Of a DNA stretch of 64,000 nucleotides, positions 19,182 through 28,076 are shown in pieces. Positions within the stretch are counted from its first letter, which is position 1. Every line of letters starts with the position of its first letter. The position numbers and the translations under genes were made by a program. The DNA is from Brevundimonas sp. 357 (lineage in GTDB: Bacteria; Pseudomonadota; Alphaproteobacteria; Caulobacterales; Caulobacteraceae): positions 62,001 through 126,000 of the forward strand of contig NZ_RHWX01000004.1 in the NCBI RefSeq assembly GCF_003938605.1. The letters are read 5' to 3'. Below the pieces are notes generated by a model. It was not told the DNA's origin, did not search any database, and saw only the letters and a list, made by a program, of their open reading frames with translations.

Positions 19182-20029
19182 GGGCGAGCCGGCGACAGGC
19201 GCTGGCGGGCGCGGGAGCCATGCTGGTCGTCGGGCCGGCTGCGGCCGACGCTGCGCCGCGCCGCGTGGTGTCGCTGAACGCCTGCCTTGACGCCATCCTG
19301 GTCCACGTCGCCGACCGGGGGCAGATCGCCTCCCTCAGCCACTATGCGCGCGAGCCGGTCGGCTCGACCATTTCCGAGGTGGCCGAGACCCTGCCCTTCA
19401 CCTGGGAGACGGCGGAAGAGGTCATCGCCCTGCGCCCCGATCTGGTGCTGACCAGTCGCCACAGCGCCCTGGCGACCCGCAATGCCCTGGGCCGTCTGAA
19501 CATCCAGACCGAACTGTTCGCCGTGCCCGACAGCGTGGCCGCAAGCCTGGACCAGGTGCGCGAGGTCGCCCGCCTGGTCGGCCGCCCGGCGCGGGGCCAG
19601 GCCCTGATCGCGCGCATCGAGGCGGCCATCGCCGCCGCCGCCCCGCCGCCGGGATCGGCGCCGCTGACGGCCCTGATCTACCAGCCCAACGGTTTCGCCG
19701 CCGGGCGCGGCACCTTGATGGACGAGATGATGACCCGCGCCGGTTTCGAGAATGTCGCCGGCCGCTATGGCCTGGGCAAATGGGGCAATGTCCCGGTTGA
19801 GCGCCTGCTGGCCGACCCGCCCCAGGTGTTGCTCAGCGGCGTGCCGGTGCGCGGCTCGCGCACCTGGGCCGACCGGGTGATGCGTCATCCGGCGCTGAAG
19901 TCCCTGTCCGGGCGGATGGTGCAGGCGCAACTGGAAGAGAAGCTGCTCTATTGCGGCGGGCCGGTGCTGATCCAGACCGCCGCCGCCCTGGCTCGCGCGC
20001 GCCGCACGGCGCTGGAGGCCCTGACATGA
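19178..20029 (+). CDS. btuF: Corrinoid ABC transporter substrate-binding protein
   Basis: A periplasmic class III binding protein feeding BtuCD. The ATG at 19178 is in ATGA overlap with cobC. It gives 283 residues beginning with a twin-arginine-like or Sec signal (MRASRRQALAGAGAMLVVG). The mature part starts RRVVSLNACLDAILV, as in other BtuF/FhuD-type proteins. It continues with LRPDLVLTS and a long central helix, and contains the second-lobe YQPNGFAAGRG and LLSGVPVRGSR. Cobalamin specificity is inferred from the operon, because siderophore-binding relatives look similar. Coupled to btuC by ATGA. Confidence 0.88.
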   Translation: MRASRRQALAGAGAMLVVGPAAADAAPRRVVSLNACLDAILVHVADRGQIASLSHYAREPVGSTISEVAETLPFTWETAEEVIALRPDLVLTSRHSALATRNALGRLNIQTELFAVPDSVAASLDQVREVARLVGRPARGQALIARIEAAIAAAAPPPGSAPLTALIYQPNGFAAGRGTLMDEMMTRAGFENVAGRYGLGKWGNVPVERLLADPPQVLLSGVPVRGSRTWADRVMRHPALKSLSGRMVQAQLEEKLLYCGGPVLIQTAAALARARRTALEALT

Positions 20030-21009
20030 CCCTGCCGCGTCCCCTGGTGATGATCGGGCTTCTGCTCCTGATCGTCGCCCTGTCCGTCGCCAGCATGAGC
20101 GCGGGCCGCGTCTGGATTCCGTGGAGCGACTGGGCGAGCCAGCGCGGCGATCCCGCCTGGGCCATCCTGTTCGAGCTGCGCCTGCCGCGCACCGTGCTGG
20201 CCCTGATGGTCGGGGCGGTGCTGGGCCTGACCGGGGCGGCGTTGCAGGGCTATACGCGCAACCCGCTGGCCGATCCGGCGATCCTGGGCGTCTCGACCAT
20301 GGCGGCGCTGGGGGCGGTGCTGACCTTCTATCTGGGCGGGGCGGCCAGCGCGCCGTGGGTGCTGCCGGTCGTGGCCATGGTCGGGGCGGGGATCGGCGTG
20401 CTGTTGCTGCTGGCCCTGGCGGGGGCGACCAGCAGCGTCGTCACCTTCATTCTGGCCGGGGTGGTGATTCAGACCATGGCCGGGGCGGGCGTGGCCCTGG
20501 CGCTGAACCTGGCGCCCAACCCCTGGGCGGTGAACGAGATCGTCAACTGGCTGATGGGGTCGCTGGCCGACCGCAGCGTGGTCGAGCTGAGGCTGGCGGC
20601 GCCGGGCATGATCCTGGGCTGCCTGCTGCTGTTGACCCAAGGGCGGACGCTGGACGCCCTGACCCTGGGCGAGGCGGGGGCGCGGTCGTTGGGGGTGCGG
20701 CTGGACGTCGGGCGGATGATGCTGGCGCTGGGGGCGGCCCTGGCGGTCGGTTCGGCGGTGGCGGTGACGGGGTCGATCGGCTTCGTCGGCCTGATCGTGC
20801 CGCATCTGCTGCGGCCCCTGATCGGCGCGCGGCCCAGCGGCCTGCTGCTGCCCTCGGCTCTGGGCGGCGCCGCTCTGACGCTGGCGGCGGACATTCTGGT
20901 GCGGCTGACGCCCGCTTCGACCGAGATCAAGCTGGGCGTGGCCATGGCGGCCCTGGGCGGCCCCTTCTTCCTGGCCCTGCTGATCAACATGAGAAGGAAG
21001 CTGGCGTGA
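20026..21009 (+). CDS. btuC: FecCD/BtuC-family ABC transporter permease
   Basis: The inner-membrane permease of the corrinoid importer. The 327 residues have about ten helices and the family motifs LRLPRTVLALMVGAVLGLTGAALQGYTRNPLADP near the N-terminus, and GSIGFVGLIVPHLLRPLIG toward the C-terminus (coupling region). The start at 20026 is in ATGA overlap with btuF, and the stop overlaps the GTG start of the ATPase gene. Confidence 0.93.
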   Translation: MTLPRPLVMIGLLLLIVALSVASMSAGRVWIPWSDWASQRGDPAWAILFELRLPRTVLALMVGAVLGLTGAALQGYTRNPLADPAILGVSTMAALGAVLTFYLGGAASAPWVLPVVAMVGAGIGVLLLLALAGATSSVVTFILAGVVIQTMAGAGVALALNLAPNPWAVNEIVNWLMGSLADRSVVELRLAAPGMILGCLLLLTQGRTLDALTLGEAGARSLGVRLDVGRMMLALGAALAVGSAVAVTGSIGFVGLIVPHLLRPLIGARPSGLLLPSALGGAALTLAADILVRLTPASTEIKLGVAMAALGGPFFLALLINMRRKLA

Positions 21010-21782
21010 GTATCCTGAGCGCGGAGAACCTGTCTGTCCGGCTGGGCGACAAGGCGGTGCTGAACGGCGTCGACGCCGCCTTCGCGCCGGGGCTGGTGAC
21101 GGCGATTGTCGGACCGAACGGGGCGGGCAAGTCGACGCTGCTGGACTGTCTGGCGGCCCTGCGGACGCCCGACGCGGGCCGCGTGATGTTGGACGGCCGA
21201 GCATTGCGCGATCTGCCTGCGCGCGCGCGTTCACGGCGCATCGCCTATCTGCCCCAGAACGCCGAGATCGCCTGGGCGGTCGAGGGGCGGACCTTCGTCG
21301 GCCTGGGCCGCACCCCCTACGTCGGCGCCTGGGGCCTGAGGGCGGACGACCGCGCCGCCGTGGCCCGCTCCATGGCCGTGGCGGGGGTGGAGGGGTTCGC
21401 CGACCGCGTCGTCTCGACCCTGTCGGGCGGCGAGCGGGCGCGCGTCCTGATCGCCCGCGCCCTGGCCGGAGAACCGCAATGGCTGCTGGCGGACGAGCCG
21501 CTGGCGGGCCTCGATCCGGGTCATGTGCTGGACGCCTGCGACCTGTTCCGGCGGCTGGCGGATGAAGAGGGGCGGGGCGTCGTCCTGACCCTGCACGACC
21601 TCGACGCGGCCTTGCGCGTGGCGGATCGGGTGATCGTTCTGGCTGAGGGACGCGTGCTGGCCGACGCCGCCCCGGCCGAGGCCCTGTCGCCCGAGGTGCT
21701 CAAGACGGCGTACGGCGTCGAGGCGCGCACCCTGGACGGCGCGCGCGGCCCGGTGCTGGAGATGGTCGGCCGTGCCCGTTAG
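21006..21782 (+). CDS. btuD: ABC transporter ATP-binding protein of the corrinoid importer
   Basis: A 258-residue ATPase energising BtuC. The GTG start at 21006 overlaps the btuC stop (GTGA). Motifs in order: Walker A GPNGAGKST, Q-loop AYLPQNAEI, ABC signature LSGGERARV, Walker B WLLADEPLAGLD, and switch His in LTLHDLDAAL. The same reading frame stays open far upstream inside btuC, but that stretch is Gly/Arg-rich shadow sequence. It overlaps the next gene by 11 nt. Confidence 0.93.
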   Translation: MSILSAENLSVRLGDKAVLNGVDAAFAPGLVTAIVGPNGAGKSTLLDCLAALRTPDAGRVMLDGRALRDLPARARSRRIAYLPQNAEIAWAVEGRTFVGLGRTPYVGAWGLRADDRAAVARSMAVAGVEGFADRVVSTLSGGERARVLIARALAGEPQWLLADEPLAGLDPGHVLDACDLFRRLADEEGRGVVLTLHDLDAALRVADRVIVLAEGRVLADAAPAEALSPEVLKTAYGVEARTLDGARGPVLEMVGRAR

Positions 21783-22719
21783 CAGCCTGCCCATGCCCTG
21801 GATCGTCGCGGGGGCTTTGCTGGTCGAGGGCGTCGTCGGCTGGCCCCGGCGCCTGTCGCATCCGGTGGCGTGGCTCGGCGCCCTGATCGCGGTGCTGGAG
21901 CGGCGCTGGAACAAGGCGGAACGGCCCGAAGGCGCACGCCGCATCCTGGGCGTCGTCACGGTCCTGATCCTGATCACGGTCGCAGGCGGGGCGGGCTGGG
22001 GCGTACAGGCGATGGCCGCCGCCTCGCCGTTTTGGCCGGGGGTGGCGTTGCTGTTAGTCTGCGGCGCGACGGGACTGGCGGCGCGCAGCCTGTTCGACCA
22101 CGTCCGCGCCGTGGCTCGGCCGCTGAAGGCGGGCGACCTGCCCGCCGCGCGTCTGGCGGTCGGCATGATCGTCGGCCGCGACGTCGAGGCGATGGACGAG
22201 AACGAGGTCGCGACGGCCGCTCTGGAAAGCCTGGCCGAGAGCTTCTGCGACGGCGTGGTCGCGCCGGTCTTCTGGTTCGTGATCGGCGGCCTGCCGGGCC
22301 TGTTTGCCTATAAGGCCATCAACACCGCCGACAGCATGATCGGCCACAGGGAGCTGCGCTGGCGGGCCTTCGGCTGGGCCGCGGCGCGGATCGACGACGT
22401 GATGAACTGGATCCCGGCGCGCATCGCGGGCGCCCTGATCGCTCTGGGCGGCGCAGGCGGTTGGCGCATCATGTGGCGCGATGCAGGCAGGCACGCCTCG
22501 CCCAACGCCGGGTGGCCCGAGGCGGCCATGGCGGGCGCGCTGCGGGTTCGACTGGGCGGGCCGGTCCGCTATGACGGCGTCATGACCGACCGACCTGTCT
22601 TCGGCGACTGGGCGCCGCCGTCCGCTCATGATCTGAAACGCGGGCTGAAGGTTTACGGCCTCGCCTGCGCCCTGTTGCTGATGCTGCTGATCGGCGGGGG
22701 CTTCGCATGGCCGCGCTGA
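21772..22719 (+). CDS. cbiB: Adenosylcobinamide-phosphate synthase (CbiB/CobD)
   Basis: A membrane enzyme joining aminopropanol (phosphate) to adenosylcobyric acid to form (phospho)cobinamide. The 315 residues carry about five helices and the family motifs [45 protein letters not shown] and [11 protein letters not shown]. The start is given as GTG 21772, overlapping btuD by 11 nt. An ATG at 21793 would trim seven residues without loss of conserved sequence. cobQ overlaps its end by 13 nt. Confidence 0.92.
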   Translation: MPVSSLPMPWIVAGALLVEGVVGWPRRLSHPVAWLGALIAVLERRWNKAERPEGARRILGVVTVLILITVAGGAGWGVQAMAAASPFWPGVALLLVCGATGLAARSLFDHVRAVARPLKAGDLPAARLAVGMIVGRDVEAMDENEVATAALESLAESFCDGVVAPVFWFVIGGLPGLFAYKAINTADSMIGHRELRWRAFGWAAARIDDVMNWIPARIAGALIALGGAGGWRIMWRDAGRHASPNAGWPEAAMAGALRVRLGGPVRYDGVMTDRPVFGDWAPPSAHDLKRGLKVYGLACALLLMLLIGGGFAWPR

Positions 22720-24179
22720 TGATCCAGGGCTGCGGCTCGGACGTGGGCAAGTCGGTGCTGGTCGCGGGCCTGTGCCGCGTCTTCGCCAATCGCGGCCTGA
22801 AGGTGCGGCCGTTCAAACCGCAGAACATGTCCAACAACGCCGCCGTCACAGCTCCCGATCAAGCTGGCCGCACCGGCGAGATCGGCCGCGCCCAGGCGCT
22901 TCAGGCGCTGGCCTGCCGCACCCCGGCGACCGTCGACATGAATCCCGTCCTGCTAAAGCCGCAGAGCGACACCGGCGCCCAGCTGGTCGTGCGCGGTCAG
23001 GTCGAGGGCGTGTGGCAGGCGGCGGGTTACCAGGACCGCAAGGCCGCTCTGCTGGACGTGGTGCTGGACAGCTTCCGTCGCCTTCAGGCTGAAGCCGATC
23101 TGGTGATTGTCGAGGGCGCGGGCAGTCCGGCCGAGACCAATCTGCGCGCCGGGGATATCGCCAACATGGGTTTCGCCCGCGCGGCGGACGTGCCGGTGGT
23201 GCTGGTCGGCGACATCGACCGGGGCCATGTGATCGCCTCCCTGGTCGGCGCCCATGCGGTGCTGGACGACGAAGACCGGGCGATGATCCGGGGCTTCATC
23301 ATCAACAAGTTTCGCGGCGATCCGGCCCTGTTTGATCAGGGCCGGGCCGAGATCACGCGGCGCACGGGCTGGGCGGACCTCGGCATGGCGCCGTGGCTGG
23401 CGGATGCGCGGGCTCTTCCGGCCGAGGACGCCGTGGTGCTGGAACGGTCGGCCGACGCGCGTGGCGGAAAGGTGCGGATCGCCGTGCCCATGCTGTCGCG
23501 CATCGCCAACTTCGACGACTTCGATCCGCTGCGGCATGAGCCGGGCGTGGACTTCGGCTTCGTGCCGCCGGGGCAGGCCCTGCCGGGCGATGCGGACTTG
23601 ATCATCCTGCCGGGGACCAAGGCGACGCTGGCCGATCTGGCCTTCCTGCGCGCGCAGGGCTGGGACGTGGACATCGCCGCCCATGTGCGACGCGGCGGGC
23701 GTGTGCTGGGCGTGTGCGGCGGCTATCAGATGCTGGGCCGCACGATCAGCGATCCCGACGGCGTCGAGGGCGTGGCGGGTTCGGCGCCGGGGCTGGGCCT
23801 GCTGGACGTCGAGACGGTGTTGGCGGGGGCCAAGACCCTGCGCCGGGTCGAGGGACGGCTGACGCCCTCGGGCGCGGCGATCGAGGGCTATGAGATCCAC
23901 ATCGGCCGCACCGGCGGCCCGGACACGGCGCGGCCGGTCGCCATGATCGACGGGGAGGCGCACGGCGCGCGCTCGGGCGACGGGCGGATCGCGGGCCTCT
24001 ATGTCCACGGCCTGTTCGACCGGGCCGAGGCGCGGGCGGCCCTGCTAGCGGAGGTCGGGGCCGTGTCTGACCGCGTGGATCAGGGCGCGTGGGTGGATCA
24101 GGCGCTGGACCGCATCGCCGCCGTGCTGGAAACCCATTTCGACATTCCGGCTCTGGCCCGGATTGCAGGACTGAAATGA
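22707..24179 (+). CDS. cobQ: Cobyric acid synthase
   Basis: Amidates four carboxyls of adenosylcobyrinic a,c-diamide using glutamine and ATP. At 490 residues it has the normal two-domain layout: an N-terminal dethiobiotin-synthetase-like ATPase with [11 protein letters not shown] and [12 protein letters not shown], and a C-terminal glutaminase-like domain with [13 protein letters not shown] (nucleophile Cys) and a late YVHGLF. Its presence means the cell can work from incompletely amidated corrinoids, not only cobinamide. Coupled to cobT by ATGA. Confidence 0.95.
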   Translation: MAALMIQGCGSDVGKSVLVAGLCRVFANRGLKVRPFKPQNMSNNAAVTAPDQAGRTGEIGRAQALQALACRTPATVDMNPVLLKPQSDTGAQLVVRGQVEGVWQAAGYQDRKAALLDVVLDSFRRLQAEADLVIVEGAGSPAETNLRAGDIANMGFARAADVPVVLVGDIDRGHVIASLVGAHAVLDDEDRAMIRGFIINKFRGDPALFDQGRAEITRRTGWADLGMAPWLADARALPAEDAVVLERSADARGGKVRIAVPMLSRIANFDDFDPLRHEPGVDFGFVPPGQALPGDADLIILPGTKATLADLAFLRAQGWDVDIAAHVRRGGRVLGVCGGYQMLGRTISDPDGVEGVAGSAPGLGLLDVETVLAGAKTLRRVEGRLTPSGAAIEGYEIHIGRTGGPDTARPVAMIDGEAHGARSGDGRIAGLYVHGLFDRAEARAALLAEVGAVSDRVDQGAWVDQALDRIAAVLETHFDIPALARIAGLK

Positions 24180-25219
24180 CCGAACTGACCGAGCTTTTCT
24201 CCGTGCCGCCGCTGGATCAGGGGCTGCGCGCGTCGCTGCGGGAGGCGCTGGACGGCAAGGCCAAGCCGGTCGGCGCCCTGGGTCGGATCGAGGATCTGGC
24301 CCTGACACTGGGTCTGATCCAGCAGACTCTGCGCCCGACCGTGACCCAGCCGGTGCTGCTGGTCTTCGCTGGGGATCACGGGCTGACGCGCTCGGGCGTG
24401 GCGGCCTATCCGGCGGGGGTGACTGTGGCCATGGTCGATACGTTGCTGATGGGCCGGGCCAGCGCCAACGCCTTCGCCAAGGTCGTCGGCGCGCAGGTAC
24501 AGGTGATCGACGCGGGCGTCGCCGCCGATCTGTCAGACCGGGCCGGCTTGATCCACGCCAAGGTCGCGCCGGGAACGAAGGACGCCTCGGTCGAGCCCGC
24601 CATGACGCCCGATCAGGCGCAGGCCGCCCTGCTGGAAGGCGCCGCCATGGCGCGTGCCGCCATCGACGAGGGCGTCGATGTGATCGCGCTGGGCGAAATG
24701 GGCATTGGCAACAGCGCTTCGGCGGCCCTGCTGATGCACCGACTGGCGCCCGCGCCTCTGGCCGACTGCGTGGGGCAGGGGGCGGGCCACTCGCCCGAGG
24801 GCATGGCGCGCAAACAGGCTGTGCTGGCTAAGGCCGCCGCTCGGTCGGACGCGACGGCGCCGCTGGAGGTGCTGACCCAGTTCGGCGGCTTCGAGATCGC
24901 CATGATGGCCGGGGCCCTGCTGGGCGCGGCGAAGGCGGGCGCGCCGGTCGTCGTCGACGGCTTCATCGGTTCGGCGGCGGCCCTGCTGGCGATCCGGCTG
25001 GCGCCGGATGCGCGCGACTACTGCATCTTCGCCCACGCCTCGGCCGAGGCGGGGCATCGTCGGATGCTGGAGGCCGTCGAGGCGCAACCCCTGCTGGGCC
25101 TCGACATGCGTTTGGGCGAGGGGACGGGCGCGCTGCTGGCCGTGCCGCTGCTGAAGGCGGCCTGCGCCCTGCTATCCGATGTGGCCGAGCTGAAGGACAT
25201 ATTGGAGGCCGCGCGATGA
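24176..25219 (+). CDS. cobT: Nicotinate-nucleotide:dimethylbenzimidazole phosphoribosyltransferase
   Basis: Activates the lower-ligand base to alpha-ribazole 5'-phosphate, using nicotinate mononucleotide. The ATG at 24176 overlaps cobQ (ATGA) and gives 347 residues, the family norm. Motifs include [47 protein letters not shown] and the C-terminal [17 protein letters not shown] with the expected catalytic Glu. It is not the cobaltochelatase subunit that shares the name CobT. The product should feed the following cobS gene. Confidence 0.95.
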   Translation: MTELTELFSVPPLDQGLRASLREALDGKAKPVGALGRIEDLALTLGLIQQTLRPTVTQPVLLVFAGDHGLTRSGVAAYPAGVTVAMVDTLLMGRASANAFAKVVGAQVQVIDAGVAADLSDRAGLIHAKVAPGTKDASVEPAMTPDQAQAALLEGAAMARAAIDEGVDVIALGEMGIGNSASAALLMHRLAPAPLADCVGQGAGHSPEGMARKQAVLAKAAARSDATAPLEVLTQFGGFEIAMMAGALLGAAKAGAPVVVDGFIGSAAALLAIRLAPDARDYCIFAHASAEAGHRRMLEAVEAQPLLGLDMRLGEGTGALLAVPLLKAACALLSDVAELKDILEAAR

Positions 25220-25983
25220 TCGGGCGCGAGGCGCGGCTCTTCGTCTGCGCCCTGCAGTTCCTGACGCGCCTGCCGACGCCGCCGCTGCGCGATTTCCAGC
25301 CCGAGTGGATCCAGCAGAGCGCGCGCTGGTTCCCGCTGGTCGGGCAGGTGGTCGGCGTGATCGCGGCGGCGATTCTGTATGGCGCGGCCCAGGTGTGGAG
25401 CCCGTGGATCGCGGCCCTGCTGGCCGTGGCGGCGGGCGTGGCCCTGACTGGCGGCTTCCACGAGGACGGGCTGGCCGACGCCGCCGACGGTCTGGGCGGC
25501 GGCCAGACGCGGGCGCGGCGGTTGGAGATCATGAAGGACAGCCGTCTCGGATCATACGGCGCGCTGACGCTGGGGCTGACGCTGGCGTTGCGGGTGGCGG
25601 CGCTGGCGATGCTGGTCGCCGTCTCGCCGTGGATGGCGGCGGCGGCGCTGGTCGCATCACACGGACTGGGCCGGGCGGCGGCGGTCGGGGCGATGGCGCT
25701 GATGTCCTATGGCGGCGACCCCGGCATGGCCAAGGAGGGCAAGCCGGACCGCGCCTCGATGACGGGGTTTACGGTCGCCGTTCTGGTCGCCCTGTGGCCG
25801 TTGGCCCTGTTGCCGGTTGCGGCGGGCGTAGTCGGCGTGGCGGCGGGGCTGGTCGTCGGGGCGGTTCCGGCCTGGCAGGCGCAACGGCTGATCGGCGGGC
25901 GTACCGGCGACGTGCTGGGCGCGGTGGAGCAGATGTTCGAGGTCGGCTTCCTGCTGGCCGTCGCCGGGCTGCTGGCGACATGA
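25216..25983 (+). CDS. cobS: Adenosylcobinamide-GDP ribazoletransferase (CobS/CobV)
   Basis: An integral membrane enzyme that joins adenosylcobinamide-GDP to alpha-ribazole or its phosphate, the last ring-closing step. The 255 residues are very hydrophobic, with about six helices. The metal/diphosphate motif GGFHEDGLADAADGLGGG lies at about 77-94 and LGSYGAL follows. It overlaps cobT at its start and the phosphatase gene at its end (both ATGA). The name is ambiguous with the cobaltochelatase CobS at 29194; this one is cobV in aerobic nomenclature. Confidence 0.93.
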   Translation: MIGREARLFVCALQFLTRLPTPPLRDFQPEWIQQSARWFPLVGQVVGVIAAAILYGAAQVWSPWIAALLAVAAGVALTGGFHEDGLADAADGLGGGQTRARRLEIMKDSRLGSYGALTLGLTLALRVAALAMLVAVSPWMAAAALVASHGLGRAAAVGAMALMSYGGDPGMAKEGKPDRASMTGFTVAVLVALWPLALLPVAAGVVGVAAGLVVGAVPAWQAQRLIGGRTGDVLGAVEQMFEVGFLLAVAGLLAT

Positions 25984-26498
25984 GGCTGATCGTCTCGCCC
26001 CTGCCGCAGGTTGAGCGGCTGCTGGCGGCGCACCAGCCGTCGCATCTGGTGACGCTGGCCTCGCCGGGGGCTGAAGCGGCCTTTGAGGCCGAACATCGGC
26101 TGGACCTGCGTTTCAACGACATCGCCGCCCCGCGCGGGGGTCTGGTCGCGCCGTCGCTCGAACACGTCGAGGCCCTTTTGACGTTCTCGAAGGGATGGAG
26201 CGGCGCGCGGTCTCTGCTGATCCATTGCTGGGCGGGGGTCAGCCGCTCGACGGCGGCGGCCTATGTCGTCGCCTGCGCCCGCACGGCGCCGGGGCGCGAG
26301 TCTGAGTGGGCTGCGCGTCTGCGAGACGCCGCCCCGACCGCCACGCCCAATGCCCTGATCGTCGCCCATGCAGACCGCTTGCTGGATCGCGACGGGGCTA
26401 TGGTCCGCGCCGTCGAGGCCATCGGCCGGGGCGCCGAGACCGACTGGGGCGCGCCCTTTGAACTGGACCTGACCGCCGAAGGAGACGGCCGCCGATGA
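25980..26498 (+). CDS. Tyrosine-phosphatase-fold protein inside the cobalamin operon
   Basis: A 172-residue protein with the Cys-dependent phosphatase P-loop HCWAGVSRS (Cys83, Arg89), the C-x5-R signature of PTP/dual-specificity phosphatases. A preceding LRFNDIAAP segment supplies a candidate general-acid Asp47. It has no transmembrane helix. It resembles the predicted protein tyrosine phosphatases annotated in many alphaproteobacteria. The gene is locked between cobS and cobO by ATGA overlaps on both sides, so it is co-translated with nucleotide-loop assembly enzymes. Function is not known. Protein dephosphorylation is the default guess. Dephosphorylation of alpha-ribazole phosphate or cobalamin 5'-phosphate is an inference from context. 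Confidence 0.85.
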   Translation: MRLIVSPLPQVERLLAAHQPSHLVTLASPGAEAAFEAEHRLDLRFNDIAAPRGGLVAPSLEHVEALLTFSKGWSGARSLLIHCWAGVSRSTAAAYVVACARTAPGRESEWAARLRDAAPTATPNALIVAHADRLLDRDGAMVRAVEAIGRGAETDWGAPFELDLTAEGDGRR

Positions 26499-27112
26499 AC
26501 GACCCGCACGACGACGAACTGAACGCCCGCCACGCCGAGAAGATGAAGCGCATCCAGGCCGCTCGCGCCCGGATGATGCAGTCCAAGACGGTCGAGCGCG
26601 GCCTGGTCATCGTCCACACCGGAACCGGCAAGGGTAAGTCGACGGCGGCCATGGGCATGGTCTGCCGCATGATCGGCCACGGGATGAAGACCTCCATCAT
26701 CCAGTTCATCAAGGGGGCGATGGAGACGGGCGAGCAGACCCTGTTCGACAGCTTCCCCGACCTGGTCGAGATGCGGCCGATGGGCGAGGGCTTCACCTGG
26801 GACACCCAGGACCGCGCCGCCGACATCGCCAACGTCCGCCGCGCTTGGGAGGCCGCCAAGGCCCGCATCATGGACCCGGAATGGAAGATGGTCGTCTGCG
26901 ACGAGCTGAACATCGCCCTGCGCTACGACTACCTGCCGGTCGAGGAGGTGCTGGAGGTTCTGGCCGCCCGCCCGGCTGGCGCCCACATCGTCATCACCGG
27001 TCGCAACGCCCCGGAGGCCCTGATCGCGGCGGCCGATCTCGTCACCGACATGCAGATGGTCAAGCACCCCTTCCGCAGCGGGGTGAAGGCCCAGGCCGGG
27101 GTGGAGTTCTGA
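26495..27112 (+). CDS. cobO: Cob(I)yrinic acid a,c-diamide adenosyltransferase
   Basis: Adds the 5'-deoxyadenosyl ligand to the cobalt of reduced corrinoids. The 205 residues are of the CobA/CobO/BtuR type, with the unusual P-loop HTGTGKGKSTAA at about 41-52. Motifs IQFIKGAMETGE, GFTWDTQD, VVCDELNIALRYDYL and ITGRNAPEALI follow. Overlaps the phosphatase gene (ATGA) and ends in TGATGA with the DUF1636 gene. The enzyme needs cob(I), and no CobR-type reductase is seen in the cluster. Confidence 0.95.
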   Translation: MNDPHDDELNARHAEKMKRIQAARARMMQSKTVERGLVIVHTGTGKGKSTAAMGMVCRMIGHGMKTSIIQFIKGAMETGEQTLFDSFPDLVEMRPMGEGFTWDTQDRAADIANVRRAWEAAKARIMDPEWKMVVCDELNIALRYDYLPVEEVLEVLAARPAGAHIVITGRNAPEALIAAADLVTDMQMVKHPFRSGVKAQAGVEF

Positions 27113-27486
27113 TGACGGAGGCGACGGCGCGATTGGTCGTCTGCACCACCTGCCGTCTGTCGTCGGACGAGCCCGTGGACGCGGACGGCGTCTGCGGCGG
27201 ACAACGGCTGCTTCAGGCCGTGGCGGCGGCGGCGCGGGTCGCGCCCGAACTGCGGGTCGAGGAGCAGGCCTGCCTGTGGGCCTGCCGCAGCCATTGCACC
27301 GTCTATCTGGCCCAGGGTGGAAAGCCCGGCTACCTGGCCGGAACCTTCACGCCGACCGCCAACGCCGCCGAGGCCATCGTCGATTTCGCGCGCCGCTACG
27401 CCGCCAGCCCGGACGGCGCTGTGCCCTATCGCGACTGGCCCGAGGGGATGAAGGGCCACTTCATCGCCCGCCTGCCTACGGTCTAG
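27112..27486 (+). CDS. DUF1636 cysteine-rich predicted metal-binding protein
   Basis: A 124-residue soluble protein beginning right at the cobO stop (1-nt overlap). It has six cysteines: Cys11 and Cys14 (CTTC), Cys28, and a C-x3-C-x3-C cluster at Cys54, Cys58 and Cys62. This fits metal or Fe-S binding in a thioredoxin-like-ferredoxin-sized fold. DUF1636 genes recur next to cobalamin genes in proteobacteria, but I know of no assigned function. A role in cobalt handling or in electron delivery for corrinoid reduction is speculative. It is the last gene of the plus-strand run. Confidence 0.85.
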   Translation: MTEATARLVVCTTCRLSSDEPVDADGVCGGQRLLQAVAAAARVAPELRVEEQACLWACRSHCTVYLAQGGKPGYLAGTFTPTANAAEAIVDFARRYAASPDGAVPYRDWPEGMKGHFIARLPTV

Positions 27487-27489
27487 AGC

Positions 27490-27687
27490 CTATTTTTCTC
27501 GCTCGGCCCAGCGCAGCAAGGGAATGAGCGGAAGGCCCCAACCGACGCCCGCGACGGTGAAGAAGATCAGATCGATCCACCAGGCGTCCGGCAGCAGATC
27601 GTGCAGCGTCACCGCCCCCCAGATCCAGAAGATCAGGAAGAAGATCACGCCCAGGGTGGCGACGAAGCGGCGTGCGCGCGGCGGCAT
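27490..27687 (-). CDS. DUF2842 small membrane protein
   Basis: A 65-residue protein with two hydrophobic helices (about 7-27 and 36-55) separated by a short loop, and the WIDLIFFTVAGVGWGLPLIPL segment typical of DUF2842, an uncharacterised alphaproteobacterial inner-membrane family. The ATG at 27687 overlaps the stop of the upstream membrane gene by one base (TGATG). Longer frames upstream are shadows of that gene. It converges on the DUF1636 gene with a 3-nt gap. Confidence 0.78.
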   Translation of the reverse strand: MPPRARRFVATLGVIFFLIFWIWGAVTLHDLLPDAWWIDLIFFTVAGVGWGLPLIPLLRWAEREK

Positions 27688-28013
27688 CAGCGTTTGCTCC
27701 GGAACAGGAAGAAGGCGGCCAGACCGATCACCGTCGCCGCCATTGACCAGGGCAGCCATGCCCAGTCGGCCAGGGTGGCGATGGCGAAAACCCGAATAGC
27801 CAGGAAGGCACCGCACGCCCCGCTGACCAGGGCGACCAGGATGACAGCTCCGATTCCTCTGCGGCCCGTCAGCAGATCGGCGATCCACGCCAGGGTCAGG
27901 GCGCCGACGACGGCGATGGCGATCTCGATATATGGCACCGACCGGCGCTCCCTGACTGCTGTGCGACGCTTTGGCGAAGAAAGCGACTCGATCTTGTCTC
28001 GCGAGAGGGGCAT
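27687..28013 (-). CDS. Hypothetical membrane protein (108 aa)
   Basis: A basic N-terminal segment of about 27 residues is followed by three hydrophobic helices (about 28-46, 53-75 and 84-104), ending FFLFRSKR. The start at 28013 has a purine-rich GAGGG nearby but at short spacing. An ATG at about 28052 is an alternative that adds 13 residues. It is coupled to the DUF2842 gene by TGATG. I do not recognise the family. It could be a small YeaQ/GlsB-type membrane protein, but the match is too weak to call. Confidence 0.6.
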   Translation of the reverse strand: MPLSRDKIESLSSPKRRTAVRERRSVPYIEIAIAVVGALTLAWIADLLTGRRGIGAVILVALVSGACGAFLAIRVFAIATLADWAWLPWSMAATVIGLAAFFLFRSKR

Positions 28014-28076
28014 ATCCCTCGGTTCCGCCGCCCGCGAAAGAGGCGGCAGCATATCGGGGCGAACGGCAGGCGTCGA

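Noticed and set aside
20121-21005. Long open frame in front of btuD that would make a 553-residue fusion
   Set aside because: The extra part is Gly/Arg/Ala-rich shadow sequence of btuC in another frame. The ABC ATPase begins at GTG 21006 with the standard overlap.
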